A stretch of DNA of 64,000 nt from Saprospiraceae bacterium (GTDB lineage Bacteria > Bacteroidota > Bacteroidia > Chitinophagales > Saprospiraceae). The notes beneath the pieces were generated by a model that was given only the letters and a program-made list of their open reading frames with translations, was not told where the DNA came from and searched no databases. The stretch's first letter is position 1. Each line of letters begins with the position of its first letter. The DNA lies in NCBI GenBank assembly GCA_016717265.1, contig JADKFX010000001.1:2678501-2742500 (forward strand), read 5' to 3'. The position numbers were made by a program, and so were the translations under genes. Shown in pieces: positions 1 to 8,784 of this stretch.

Positions 1-37
1 CGGGTCATAAAGGTAGTACATTTTATTAAAAACAAGA

Positions 38-805
38 ATGCAAGCGTATAAAACAGACGAAATTTATATTTATCCGATTAAATCTATTGGTCCTATAAAG
101 CAAGATCAAATTAAAATAAATGGGTCTGGACTTATCTATGATCGGTATTGGATGTTGATCCATCCAGATGGCTCAGCAATTACCCAAAGGGAGTTTCCTT
201 CCCTAAATTTGATCCATATTACTGACGATCTAACGCATTTTATTTTGAATGTTGAGGGCCAAAGCGTTCCTGCTATAAGATTTCGGAAACAAGCTGACGC
301 AATGAGTCTCAAGGAAGTCAGTCTATGGAATAAGCAGTTTATTGCATATGAAACTCAATCTGAATTAAGTAAATGGTTTTCTCACTATTTAGGTACTGAA
401 ATTTTGCTGGTAACAAATCCAAGCCGGATAAAAGAATTAGTCTACAATGATAAGATCTTTAATTTGCCTTTAAATTTTCAAGATGGATACCCTGTGCATT
501 TGATTAATTATAGTTCCATAATTGATCTATCCAACCGTTGTGGAGTTGATCTTAGTCCAATGCGATTTCGGGCGAATATTTATTTAGATCTGGGTACACC
601 TTATATTGAAGACGAAATTGATAAAATCAAAATAAACGATATCATTTTTCAGTTTATTAAACCTTGTGAACGTTGTATTATGATAAACTTAGAACCGTTT
701 ACAGATTGTTTCCAAAAAGAACCGCTAAAAAGTTTATCGACCTATCGAAAAGAAAATAACGTGGTTAAGTTCGGTATTTATTTAAAAGTCTTAGCTTCTA
801 ATTGA
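38..805 (+). CDS. MOSC domain-containing protein
   Basis: Full-length MOSC protein (255 aa). Residues 6-80 match the MOSC N-terminal beta-barrel domain (YPIKSIG near 12-18, DRYWML at 35-40). The MOSC domain follows, with RFRAN at 176-180 and the conserved cysteine motif PCERC at 209-213. In this family the domain is proposed to bind sulfur or molybdenum cofactor, as in the mARC/YcbX group, and may take part in reducing N-hydroxylated compounds; the substrate here cannot be told. It starts with ATG 37 bases into the window, so its upstream context is not visible. It is convergent with the M4 peptidase gene, with 211 bases between them in which I see no convincing terminator hairpin. Confidence 0.85.
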   Translation: MQAYKTDEIYIYPIKSIGPIKQDQIKINGSGLIYDRYWMLIHPDGSAITQREFPSLNLIHITDDLTHFILNVEGQSVPAIRFRKQADAMSLKEVSLWNKQFIAYETQSELSKWFSHYLGTEILLVTNPSRIKELVYNDKIFNLPLNFQDGYPVHLINYSSIIDLSNRCGVDLSPMRFRANIYLDLGTPYIEDEIDKIKINDIIFQFIKPCERCIMINLEPFTDCFQKEPLKSLSTYRKENNVVKFGIYLKVLASN

Positions 806-1016
806 AAATGGATTGCAAATAAGTCATTCAATAATTAGCGCTTACAGGTCATGACATAAGATTTATCCAATGGTAAACTGTTCCAAATTAAACGATCAAA
901 AGATTCAAATTTTATATTTTGCTGTAAAACTATAATCAAGAGTTAAAAAAACATGAAATATTTATTCACTTTTTATATTCTGATGACAAATAACTTGAAA
1001 TCTTCTAATATTAAAC

Positions 1017-4000
1017 TTATAATTTTATTAACTTTTCACTTTTTAGAATGCCTGCAGAATTAAATATTTGAAGAATATAAGTGCCTGTTGGAAGTTCATG
1101 CGTTTTAATTTCCATATTATTTCCGACTATTTTATCTTGCATTGCAATGCTACCTAAAGAATTTACCAATTTGTAATTCAACGGAAGCTTCTCATTTAAT
1201 ACAGAAAGTAGAATATGATCTCCAAATGGATTTGGATCCACCTGAATTTTTATTTGATCTGCTTGATTGGTAAAAACTATTTCACCGCTAATTTTAAGAT
1301 TATCAATTAAAACATAATCTTTAAACTCAAGAGAACTAACATTTTCATCGATAGGACCATCCAGGGTAATATTTGTTATTTCAATACTTATAGGTCCTCC
1401 TGTGAGTGGAATATCAGATTCATAATAATTCAATTTGAGTTCCGTATTTGCATCAGAAATATAACTTGGCATTCCTATTGTAGTGCCCTGTTCATTTTTG
1501 AAAATAATTCTGGTTGCCGCTGCATAAATCGGACTCGTTAACAAAGTAGAATCATAAACAGTTGTTCCCAATTTGTGAATATAATCAAATGACAATATTG
1601 CCTTTTGTAGATTTTCAGTATTTACACACAAATAAAGCGTACTTGTGAATTTTGGATTACTCGACATGAAATTAGCGAGTGTAGGTCCATTCGTTGGTAT
1701 AAAGCTATTAGCAGCATTAAATATTTTTCCACCACTAAAGATTATAGCAGGTGATGTACCAATATCATGGATATTAACTACTTGAAAAGAATCCTTTTTG
1801 ATTCCTAGCAATGTGGAATCGAATGTTGTATTGTCAAATGGCTCTAGATATCCAATTTCAGCATTATTAATATATACCGCATTAAAACTTGTAGAATTAT
1901 TAGTTAATACGGTGTCCAAAGGATATCCTAATGTGGCAAGGATTCGTTTATATCCAGCAAACGTGCGGTCAATATCAAATGCAGTAGAACGATAATTAGC
2001 GCCTGGATAAATCGTTGTAACTGTTTTAACTTTTTTAATAATTTCCTGATTATCAAATTTCAACACGAGATCTAATTCAGTACCAGCAGGAACCGGAGAA
2101 CAACCATTAAAATTTGCATTTACAGTTGCTCTAAGTTGCTTGTTTTCACAAGGCGATCCAGAAACATTTAAACTATTCACTCTGAAATCATGATCACTGT
2201 TATTGTTTTTTGTTACCGTGATTTGAACACGGTTATTTGATGTGTCAATATCATCTGGCAGTAAAGCATAAATGTTAATTCTAGTGTTAGTTTTATCGAT
2301 TCTTGCCGGACTTAAAAATTTATAAATAAAAGATTCTCCGGGTAATAAATCTTGGGTACTTGTATAATTTTCGATGATTGGATTTTTTCCAGTTATTTGT
2401 ATGGAGAATTGAATATCCGTTCCAGCAGGATATGATTTATCACAACTTTGGTTAACCAATCGCACTTCGACTGGATACAAACCTTCCTTGCAAGTAACCA
2501 AAGGAATTTTATTATTTACTAGTAATAAGTCTGCTTCGGTAACGCCAAGTCCCATGCCGACAGCTTTCCAGGCTTCTGCAATATTTCTATATTCTTTCGA
2601 ACATTTTCCATATTGATTTTCCGTAATCGTTAAAGTAGCTTCTCGCACATCGAAATAAAAAGAAGTAGAAATTAAATAATTGGTCATAGCATTATACACT
2701 AACTGTATGGCAGCATCCATTCCAATTTTTTCTACATTGTATGTTTTACCTGTTTCATTTGTTCCAATTCCACCTTCTACTAAAAGATAAAACCAATGAT
2801 TAATAACGCCACTATTCGAATGGACTCCTCCATTATCCGAACTGTTTGCTACCCAAAATGACCCTTTGTAATTTTTTGGATTTTTAAAACGATTGGGATT
2901 TGAAAGGCTTCTAAAAGCGGTATCAGGCTTAAAAAAGAATCTAGAACCTAATAACCAATTAAAATTTGCAGAATCATATTCAAATTCTACGGCTTTTCCA
3001 AAAATATCACTAAATCCTTCATTTAACGCTCCGCATTCATATAAATACTCAAGACCACAGGTAAATTGTGTTACACCATGTGTCATTTCATGAGCAACTA
3101 CATCTAATGAAGTCAAAGGTCCGGTATCTTTATTGTCGCCAATTCCAAATAATGTTCCAGCGCCTTCCCAAAATGCATTAACTAAGGTGACTGAATCTAC
3201 TATTCTATTGATAAGTTTTCCGTTTTTACCATCAATACCATTGCGATTGAAATGGTTCTTATAGTAATCATAAGTACTTTGAGAACCAAAATGTACATCT
3301 AATGCACCCTTTCTTTGTGGAAATGAATCCTTTTCCCAAATATTATCACCGTCTGTATATTTTCTTCCACTGGCTGACATTGTTTCTATTCCATTTCCTC
3401 TGGTGTTATCTACTAATTCAAATCGGCCTGTAGTCATAACGGATGTTTCCATTGGACGAATTCCATGATATAATGTATGTGCATCACCGATGCCACCAAA
3501 ACACGCATGCAAAATAGAATGTGATAAAACTAATTCACCATTTTCTGCATTAAAATAATAACGCATTTTTGCAAATGGATTTAAACTATAAATATCTACC
3601 TTATATACAAGTATAAAATCTCCAGAATTCTCCGGAAATGCTTTGTCCATTATTAGTAATTCGGGTTTTGGATACAGTGAAGCATCATTTTCCCAAACAT
3701 ATTTTGTTGAAGGTAATAGCTTTAATGCTAGATCTAAAACTGCATGAGATTCAATTTTTGCATTCGTTTCAATGCTTAGATTTTTACCAAAAGTACCATT
3801 CAATGTTTCCACATTGCCATTACTTTCATGTAGAATCATTTCTGCACCAAGGACTCTAATCCCATTATGATATTGTTGAAATTTATAATGATGTACACTT
3901 TTAGATTCAGTGTTGGAATAGACCAGTTTCATTTCAGTTTGCTCTGTTAATCCTATTTCAAAGGCATACTTACTAAAAAACTGAGATGCTTTTGTAGGTT

Positions 4001-4133
4001 CAGCTGTTTTTAGTTGATACCATACAGCATTTCCATGTTGAATTTGTTTTTCTAAAATAGAAACACCAGCAATTTGGCTAAATACTGGCATTATAAAGAA
4101 GCTGCTTATGAAGCAAAGTAAGATTCGTTGCAT
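1017..4133 (-). CDS. Secreted M4 (thermolysin-like) metallopeptidase with T9SS sorting domain
   Basis: A 1038-aa exported zinc protease. A signal peptide covers about residues 1-20 and ends FSQ. A fungalysin/thermolysin-type propeptide (FTP/PepSY-like) spans about 30-200. The M4 catalytic domain has HEMTH at 348-352 (two zinc His plus catalytic Glu) and NEGFSD at 371-376, whose Glu is the third zinc ligand. After about residue 540 come beta-sandwich segments resembling CARDB-type repeats, then a further beta domain. The last ~75 residues form a type A T9SS sorting domain (DPNPFGDHILL, then GTYILQIF and a terminal KLIKL). It should be secreted across the outer membrane by T9SS and autoprocessed. 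It is the last gene of a four-gene minus-strand operon, 16 bases after the SprB-repeat protein gene. Confidence 0.92.
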   Translation of the reverse strand: MQRILLCFISSFFIMPVFSQIAGVSILEKQIQHGNAVWYQLKTAEPTKASQFFSKYAFEIGLTEQTEMKLVYSNTESKSVHHYKFQQYHNGIRVLGAEMILHESNGNVETLNGTFGKNLSIETNAKIESHAVLDLALKLLPSTKYVWENDASLYPKPELLIMDKAFPENSGDFILVYKVDIYSLNPFAKMRYYFNAENGELVLSHSILHACFGGIGDAHTLYHGIRPMETSVMTTGRFELVDNTRGNGIETMSASGRKYTDGDNIWEKDSFPQRKGALDVHFGSQSTYDYYKNHFNRNGIDGKNGKLINRIVDSVTLVNAFWEGAGTLFGIGDNKDTGPLTSLDVVAHEMTHGVTQFTCGLEYLYECGALNEGFSDIFGKAVEFEYDSANFNWLLGSRFFFKPDTAFRSLSNPNRFKNPKNYKGSFWVANSSDNGGVHSNSGVINHWFYLLVEGGIGTNETGKTYNVEKIGMDAAIQLVYNAMTNYLISTSFYFDVREATLTITENQYGKCSKEYRNIAEAWKAVGMGLGVTEADLLLVNNKIPLVTCKEGLYPVEVRLVNQSCDKSYPAGTDIQFSIQITGKNPIIENYTSTQDLLPGESFIYKFLSPARIDKTNTRINIYALLPDDIDTSNNRVQITVTKNNNSDHDFRVNSLNVSGSPCENKQLRATVNANFNGCSPVPAGTELDLVLKFDNQEIIKKVKTVTTIYPGANYRSTAFDIDRTFAGYKRILATLGYPLDTVLTNNSTSFNAVYINNAEIGYLEPFDNTTFDSTLLGIKKDSFQVVNIHDIGTSPAIIFSGGKIFNAANSFIPTNGPTLANFMSSNPKFTSTLYLCVNTENLQKAILSFDYIHKLGTTVYDSTLLTSPIYAAATRIIFKNEQGTTIGMPSYISDANTELKLNYYESDIPLTGGPISIEITNITLDGPIDENVSSLEFKDYVLIDNLKISGEIVFTNQADQIKIQVDPNPFGDHILLSVLNEKLPLNYKLVNSLGSIAMQDKIVGNNMEIKTHELPTGTYILQIFNSAGILKSEKLIKL

Positions 4134-4149
4134 TGATTTAATTTTTTAA

Positions 4150-7065
4150 TTATAGTTTAATGAAGCGTATAATGTCAAAAAATCGCTCCCCTTCTAATTT
4201 GATATATATTAGTCCGGCAGGATAATTATCAATTTTAAGGGATATGATATTATTTGTTGTCAATGGGTTTACCAAATTCATTTCAATAAATTTGCCATCA
4301 CTATTTAAGACCGTATATTTAATTTTAGAATCTTTATTTTGTGGTATTAAAATGTTTAAAAGATCATAAGCAGGGTTCGGATGAAAAGTAGTAAGTCGAT
4401 CTTTAGTTAAATCTTTTCCTGATACAGGGATACAATTTATGTCCCCTGAATTAATCAAAGAACAACCAAAGGAATCTATCATATGTACTGAGTAATTATC
4501 AAGATTATTTAAAGTATCGCCATTTTTATGGCCACTAAGAATTATTCCTCCAGCATAACTACTAACACTTACATTTAAGATTGCTTTACCAGTGCGATTC
4601 CCATTTATATCCAAAATACAATCATAACTAACATTCATATTTGGCCTGGCATATGCGCAAGAATCAAATTTGCAAACAATCTCACCACTCGTAGAGATAC
4701 TGCAACCTGCAGCATCAGTCACTTCAGTTAAATATTTATCTCCTTGTGCGAGTTGATCTCCAACTTGATTTCCTTTAATATTAAAATTCCCTAAATTGCC
4801 TTTAACCTCCAGATGCAATATCGCTTTTAATAAAGTATCTACACATTCATAACTAGCATTTATTGTTAATTTAGATTGAGAACAATCAAAAGGAGGACAG
4901 ATAATTTGTCCTTCTTCTATAACATAACAACTATCTGAATCAATCAAGATAATTTGATACTGTTCACCATGTTTTAATTTACTTCCATCAGGTGTGCCAT
5001 ATAAATAATATGCTCCAGAACCTCCCATTCCATTTATATGCAAAAGAACTTCTCCTGATTGTCGACCAAGAGAATCCATTAAACATTCAGAAATGACTAT
5101 TAGATCCAAATTTGAATTTTTACAAGATGCTGGAGCCTGACAATCTATTGTAACTTTATCAAAATCACGACAACCTACCTCATCTTCAATAAAAGCTTCA
5201 ACAGTCGTTCCAGGATAAAATATTTCTGTCGATTGTGGGCCGTTGTAATTATATTGACCTTTCCCCCCTGTCGCTAGGTAATTTACTTTTCCTAATACAC
5301 CATGTAAACATTCTACTTGAAGTTCTAAATTTAATTTTGTGAATGCAGGTGCTTTACTTAATTCATCAATGCGAACACAAAGATTTCCTTCTCCAGATTT
5401 TAATGGATTCACGGCTGATATAATTTGCAAATAATAGGTCCTGCCCGCTGTTAAAGCGGTTACAGGTATTCCTCCTGAGCAAGGATCTGGTGATTTTCCG
5501 CAAGCAAACTCGTTAAGATTATTACAAGTACCAGAATAAATTGCCCAATTATATATAAATCCTGCTTGTATATCTAAGTTTATATTTTTTTCCGAAGGTG
5601 CAACAAAACTAAACCAGACATCCGTTGCATTATAGACAACACAACTCGGTTTGATGCTACTTTTTATTCCATTTAAAGTGTTTAAGGATTCACAAATTTG
5701 ATTTAAAGTAATTGCTTTGGAAGTTGGACAATCATCATTCAAAGGTTTCGTCGTTGATTTATCTTTCACTTCAATACATAAATGGCCTTCAATGGTAGAA
5801 AAATATCCAGAAACCTGAATAAAATACTCAGTATTCGTAGTTGGATTTTCCAAAATTAACTTTCCACCTAGGTCCTCACATTTGACTTCTATTAATTGTG
5901 AACAAGTTCCTTTATATACTGTTAAAACATCTGCAAAATCTGCATGTGAAATAATTTCAAGGGATTTTGTGTTGCTTGTTTTAAAACTATACCAAACATC
6001 AGCTCTTGATTTGTCATTTAAACTTGGTATTGGATTTTCAAAGCTTGCAAATATATTTTCCTCGCTCGTGCAATTTGAATTTATTGTTATTGTTTTTTTA
6101 TTTGTACAAATGTCATGTGAAGGATAAAGAGGTTCTTTTTTTCTGATAGTCATGCATAAATCAGAAATATCTTCACGACCATAAAATCCAGTTTGTTTTG
6201 CTACTCTAATATAATAAGTTTTGCCCGCTTCAACGGCAGCATAATTGCGTTCGCCGGCGAAGCCATACTCATCCTTATTAAAACAATTTAAATCTTTAAG
6301 AGAGGCACATCCACCTTCAAATACACTCACAGCATCATTATAAACTGCATTGGTTTGAATATTAAGATGTCCTGTGAATGTACTTACATATTTATACCAA
6401 ATTCCTTGTACATAATTTCCACTGCATAGAATTTTTGGTCCAGCAAAAAATGCACCTGAACTATTGCCAGATAGGCAAGGCTTATCTAATTGAAGTTCTA
6501 CGGCTCGTGCACAATCATCATTATCAGGCCCTGAAATATTTAAATTATCAATTAATATTATAGTATTAAAATCATTTCCAATTGCTTCATACTCAAATAT
6601 AAATTTTAATTTTTGATTTGCTTGGTTTGTATTGATCGTAAATACCTGATTTACCAGAACAATTCCATTTTGAGTAACATCACTTGAATAGGTTTGAACT
6701 AACCGACTGACATCGTCTATAACTGCGAAAAGTTTTAAACTACTATTCGCATTTGTTTTAATAAATCGAAGTCCAAAATTTAAAATATATTGATCATAAT
6801 TAAATAATTGAAAATCCTTACTCGTGATATTGAATTTTCGATTTCCATTATCTGTTTTATTTGCTTGCTGATAGAGAATACTACAAGTAGCATCTGTTTG
6901 CGGCATAAGATTCGACTTGATTATTGAAAAGCCAAATGTTCCAATATCAGATTTTAAACTCCATTTTTCAGGAAGCGTACAGCTAGCAAATTGCTCTGTT
7001 GTGATCAGGTTTTGTGCGAATGCATATTGAATGCAAAACAGGGCTATATATAATAATTTTTTCAT
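4150..7065 (-). CDS. Large secreted surface protein: three CUB/PPC-like and about four SprB-like repeats, T9SS sorting domain
   Basis: A 971-aa protein with a signal peptide (1-18, ends AFAQ). Residues ~20-178 look like a jelly-roll domain. Three consecutive Cys-containing repeats at about 180-310, 317-430 and 443-566 share a start of type NDDC, a central DVWYSF or IWYKY motif, a Y/F-x-G-x-C segment and an ending of type TYYIRV or TYYLQI. From about 575 to 885 there are about four shorter repeats with the pattern of SprB-type adhesin modules (xGCxxxxxGxIxC). The last ~75 residues are a T9SS sorting domain (FHPNPAYDLLNIL). No catalytic motif is visible, so an adhesive or binding role at the cell surface is inferred. 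It lies 11 bases after the DUF1501 gene and 16 bases before the M4 peptidase gene. Confidence 0.82.
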   Translation of the reverse strand: MKKLLYIALFCIQYAFAQNLITTEQFASCTLPEKWSLKSDIGTFGFSIIKSNLMPQTDATCSILYQQANKTDNGNRKFNITSKDFQLFNYDQYILNFGLRFIKTNANSSLKLFAVIDDVSRLVQTYSSDVTQNGIVLVNQVFTINTNQANQKLKFIFEYEAIGNDFNTIILIDNLNISGPDNDDCARAVELQLDKPCLSGNSSGAFFAGPKILCSGNYVQGIWYKYVSTFTGHLNIQTNAVYNDAVSVFEGGCASLKDLNCFNKDEYGFAGERNYAAVEAGKTYYIRVAKQTGFYGREDISDLCMTIRKKEPLYPSHDICTNKKTITINSNCTSEENIFASFENPIPSLNDKSRADVWYSFKTSNTKSLEIISHADFADVLTVYKGTCSQLIEVKCEDLGGKLILENPTTNTEYFIQVSGYFSTIEGHLCIEVKDKSTTKPLNDDCPTSKAITLNQICESLNTLNGIKSSIKPSCVVYNATDVWFSFVAPSEKNINLDIQAGFIYNWAIYSGTCNNLNEFACGKSPDPCSGGIPVTALTAGRTYYLQIISAVNPLKSGEGNLCVRIDELSKAPAFTKLNLELQVECLHGVLGKVNYLATGGKGQYNYNGPQSTEIFYPGTTVEAFIEDEVGCRDFDKVTIDCQAPASCKNSNLDLIVISECLMDSLGRQSGEVLLHINGMGGSGAYYLYGTPDGSKLKHGEQYQIILIDSDSCYVIEEGQIICPPFDCSQSKLTINASYECVDTLLKAILHLEVKGNLGNFNIKGNQVGDQLAQGDKYLTEVTDAAGCSISTSGEIVCKFDSCAYARPNMNVSYDCILDINGNRTGKAILNVSVSSYAGGIILSGHKNGDTLNNLDNYSVHMIDSFGCSLINSGDINCIPVSGKDLTKDRLTTFHPNPAYDLLNILIPQNKDSKIKYTVLNSDGKFIEMNLVNPLTTNNIISLKIDNYPAGLIYIKLEGERFFDIIRFIKL

Positions 7066-7076
7066 GGTTTTTCTTT

Positions 7077-8765
7077 TTAAAAAATATTAAATCTTCTCAT
7101 GAATGTTTTTCCTGCACTATCCAATTGGTATATATACTCGCCTGGTTGAATTTTCCATTTTTGCGGATCGAATGGAATTGTATAGGAGCCTTTTACTGTA
7201 TAGCCTTCATGCAATACAGCGAGCGTTTTTCCATTAACGGATTTAACTACTAGTTTTACTTCATTTGAATGCAGTTGGGAAAACTTGAGATCCACAATTT
7301 TAGAATTGAATTCATTTGGGTTATGTCCTAAAAGAATCGTATTATAATTGGATCCTGAACTGCTTCCTGTGCATGGATTATCAAATAGACTTAAACGGCT
7401 GTAGTTTTCACCTAAACTGTAATTTACTAATTCAGTATCCAAACATAACCATTGCTCCATGACGGTAGAATACATATGTCTAAAATCCAAACTTGTTTGT
7501 TTCTCAAAATATACCCTTGCATCCCCTGCTTTTAAAGTTGCATCATTTAAGTTCATAGGGGTACCTGTAAAACCTCCTTTTACAGCATCACCAAATAACA
7601 TGATAGGAGACATATTTCCATGATCGGTGCCCACAGATCCATTTTCGCGTATAGTTCTTCCAAATTCCGAAAAGGTCATCATGCATACGTTTTTATCTGC
7701 ATTATCAGCTTGCAAATCTGCAAAGAATGAAGATATAGAATCAGCAAGATTTCCTAATAGTCCGTTATGATAATTTTTCTGATCTGCATGCGTATCATAA
7801 CCATCCATATAAACCATGTAAACCCGGGTACCAAGTTTACCTTTTATTAGTCGAGATACAATTTTTAATTGTTCAGCGATTCTGGAAGTAGTATTAGCTG
7901 GGTATGCTACTTTATTTATAGTTGAATTATAAGCTTGTGTAACGGATTGAGAATAGCGCAATGAATTATTGGTTAATTGTCTTAAAAATTCTACTTCCTG
8001 ACCTTGGGGACAATCTCCTAATCCATCTGTAGGATATAATTTTCCAAATTGAGCTAATCGATAAAATTCATTTGGATCATTGAAGACTAATTCAAACTGT
8101 TGGTTACTAGCAGATTTAAATACAAGGTCTGCATTATAGCCAATTCGCAATGCTGGTGGAACAGTAGGTGGAGTTTCATTAAATACGGGAAAATCTTGTT
8201 CCAGATATCTTCCCATATACCCAGATTTAGATCTGGGATCAAGTGAATTATCTGCAGCACTAGCCCAATTATCTATGGAAGTAAAATGAGAATAATCTTG
8301 GTTAGGATAACCCACATTATGCAAAATATTCATATTGCCTGAATTCCATAAAGACATTAAGGAGGCCATCGTACCAGGCAAGGCAAAATCATCACTGCCA
8401 AATCCTGATAAAACGGTGTTTGAATTATAATCTGTACCAAATTTTTGACTCAAACTAGGTCTATAATTAATATATTCTGCTTTACCTGCTGCATCCGAAT
8501 GCGGAAACACCATATTCAAGCCATCATTTCCTCCAAACATTTTCACTAAAACTAAAATATTATCACCGCCTTGAACTAAGGGCGATGCAAATGCTTTTGA
8601 AAATAATGGATTCACTGGAATTCCACTTAAAAGCATAGAACCCAGGCCTGCTATTCCCCCGGTTAAAAGGAATTGTCTTCTATTCCATAATAAATGATCT
8701 TCTGTATGTTTTTCTCCAAGATCTGAGCGGAACAAATTATTATTTAAATTATGATCGTTACACAT
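7077..8765 (-). CDS. DUF1501 family protein with Tat-type signal and FlgD/T9SS-like C-terminus
   Basis: A 562-aa DUF1501 protein, a family in the alkaline-phosphatase/sulfatase-like fold class. Near the N-terminus there is a twin-arginine motif (NRRQFLLTGG at 28-37) followed by a hydrophobic Gly/Leu stretch to about 50, which is the usual export signal of DUF1501 proteins. Family hallmarks visible include LVLVKMFGGNDGLN-like sequence near 70-85, a MDGYDTH motif and FSEFGRT followed by GTDHGN. The last ~60 residues form an Ig-like FlgD/Por-type domain (VKLVVKSVNGKT, then PGEYIYQL), which resembles a T9SS sorting domain. It is co-oriented with the DUF1800 gene 19 bases upstream; these two families are commonly encoded as a pair. 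The exact biochemical role is unknown. Confidence 0.9.
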   Translation of the reverse strand: MCNDHNLNNNLFRSDLGEKHTEDHLLWNRRQFLLTGGIAGLGSMLLSGIPVNPLFSKAFASPLVQGGDNILVLVKMFGGNDGLNMVFPHSDAAGKAEYINYRPSLSQKFGTDYNSNTVLSGFGSDDFALPGTMASLMSLWNSGNMNILHNVGYPNQDYSHFTSIDNWASAADNSLDPRSKSGYMGRYLEQDFPVFNETPPTVPPALRIGYNADLVFKSASNQQFELVFNDPNEFYRLAQFGKLYPTDGLGDCPQGQEVEFLRQLTNNSLRYSQSVTQAYNSTINKVAYPANTTSRIAEQLKIVSRLIKGKLGTRVYMVYMDGYDTHADQKNYHNGLLGNLADSISSFFADLQADNADKNVCMMTFSEFGRTIRENGSVGTDHGNMSPIMLFGDAVKGGFTGTPMNLNDATLKAGDARVYFEKQTSLDFRHMYSTVMEQWLCLDTELVNYSLGENYSRLSLFDNPCTGSSSGSNYNTILLGHNPNEFNSKIVDLKFSQLHSNEVKLVVKSVNGKTLAVLHEGYTVKGSYTIPFDPQKWKIQPGEYIYQLDSAGKTFMRRFNIF

Positions 8766-8784
8766 ATAATTTAGAATTTGGAGT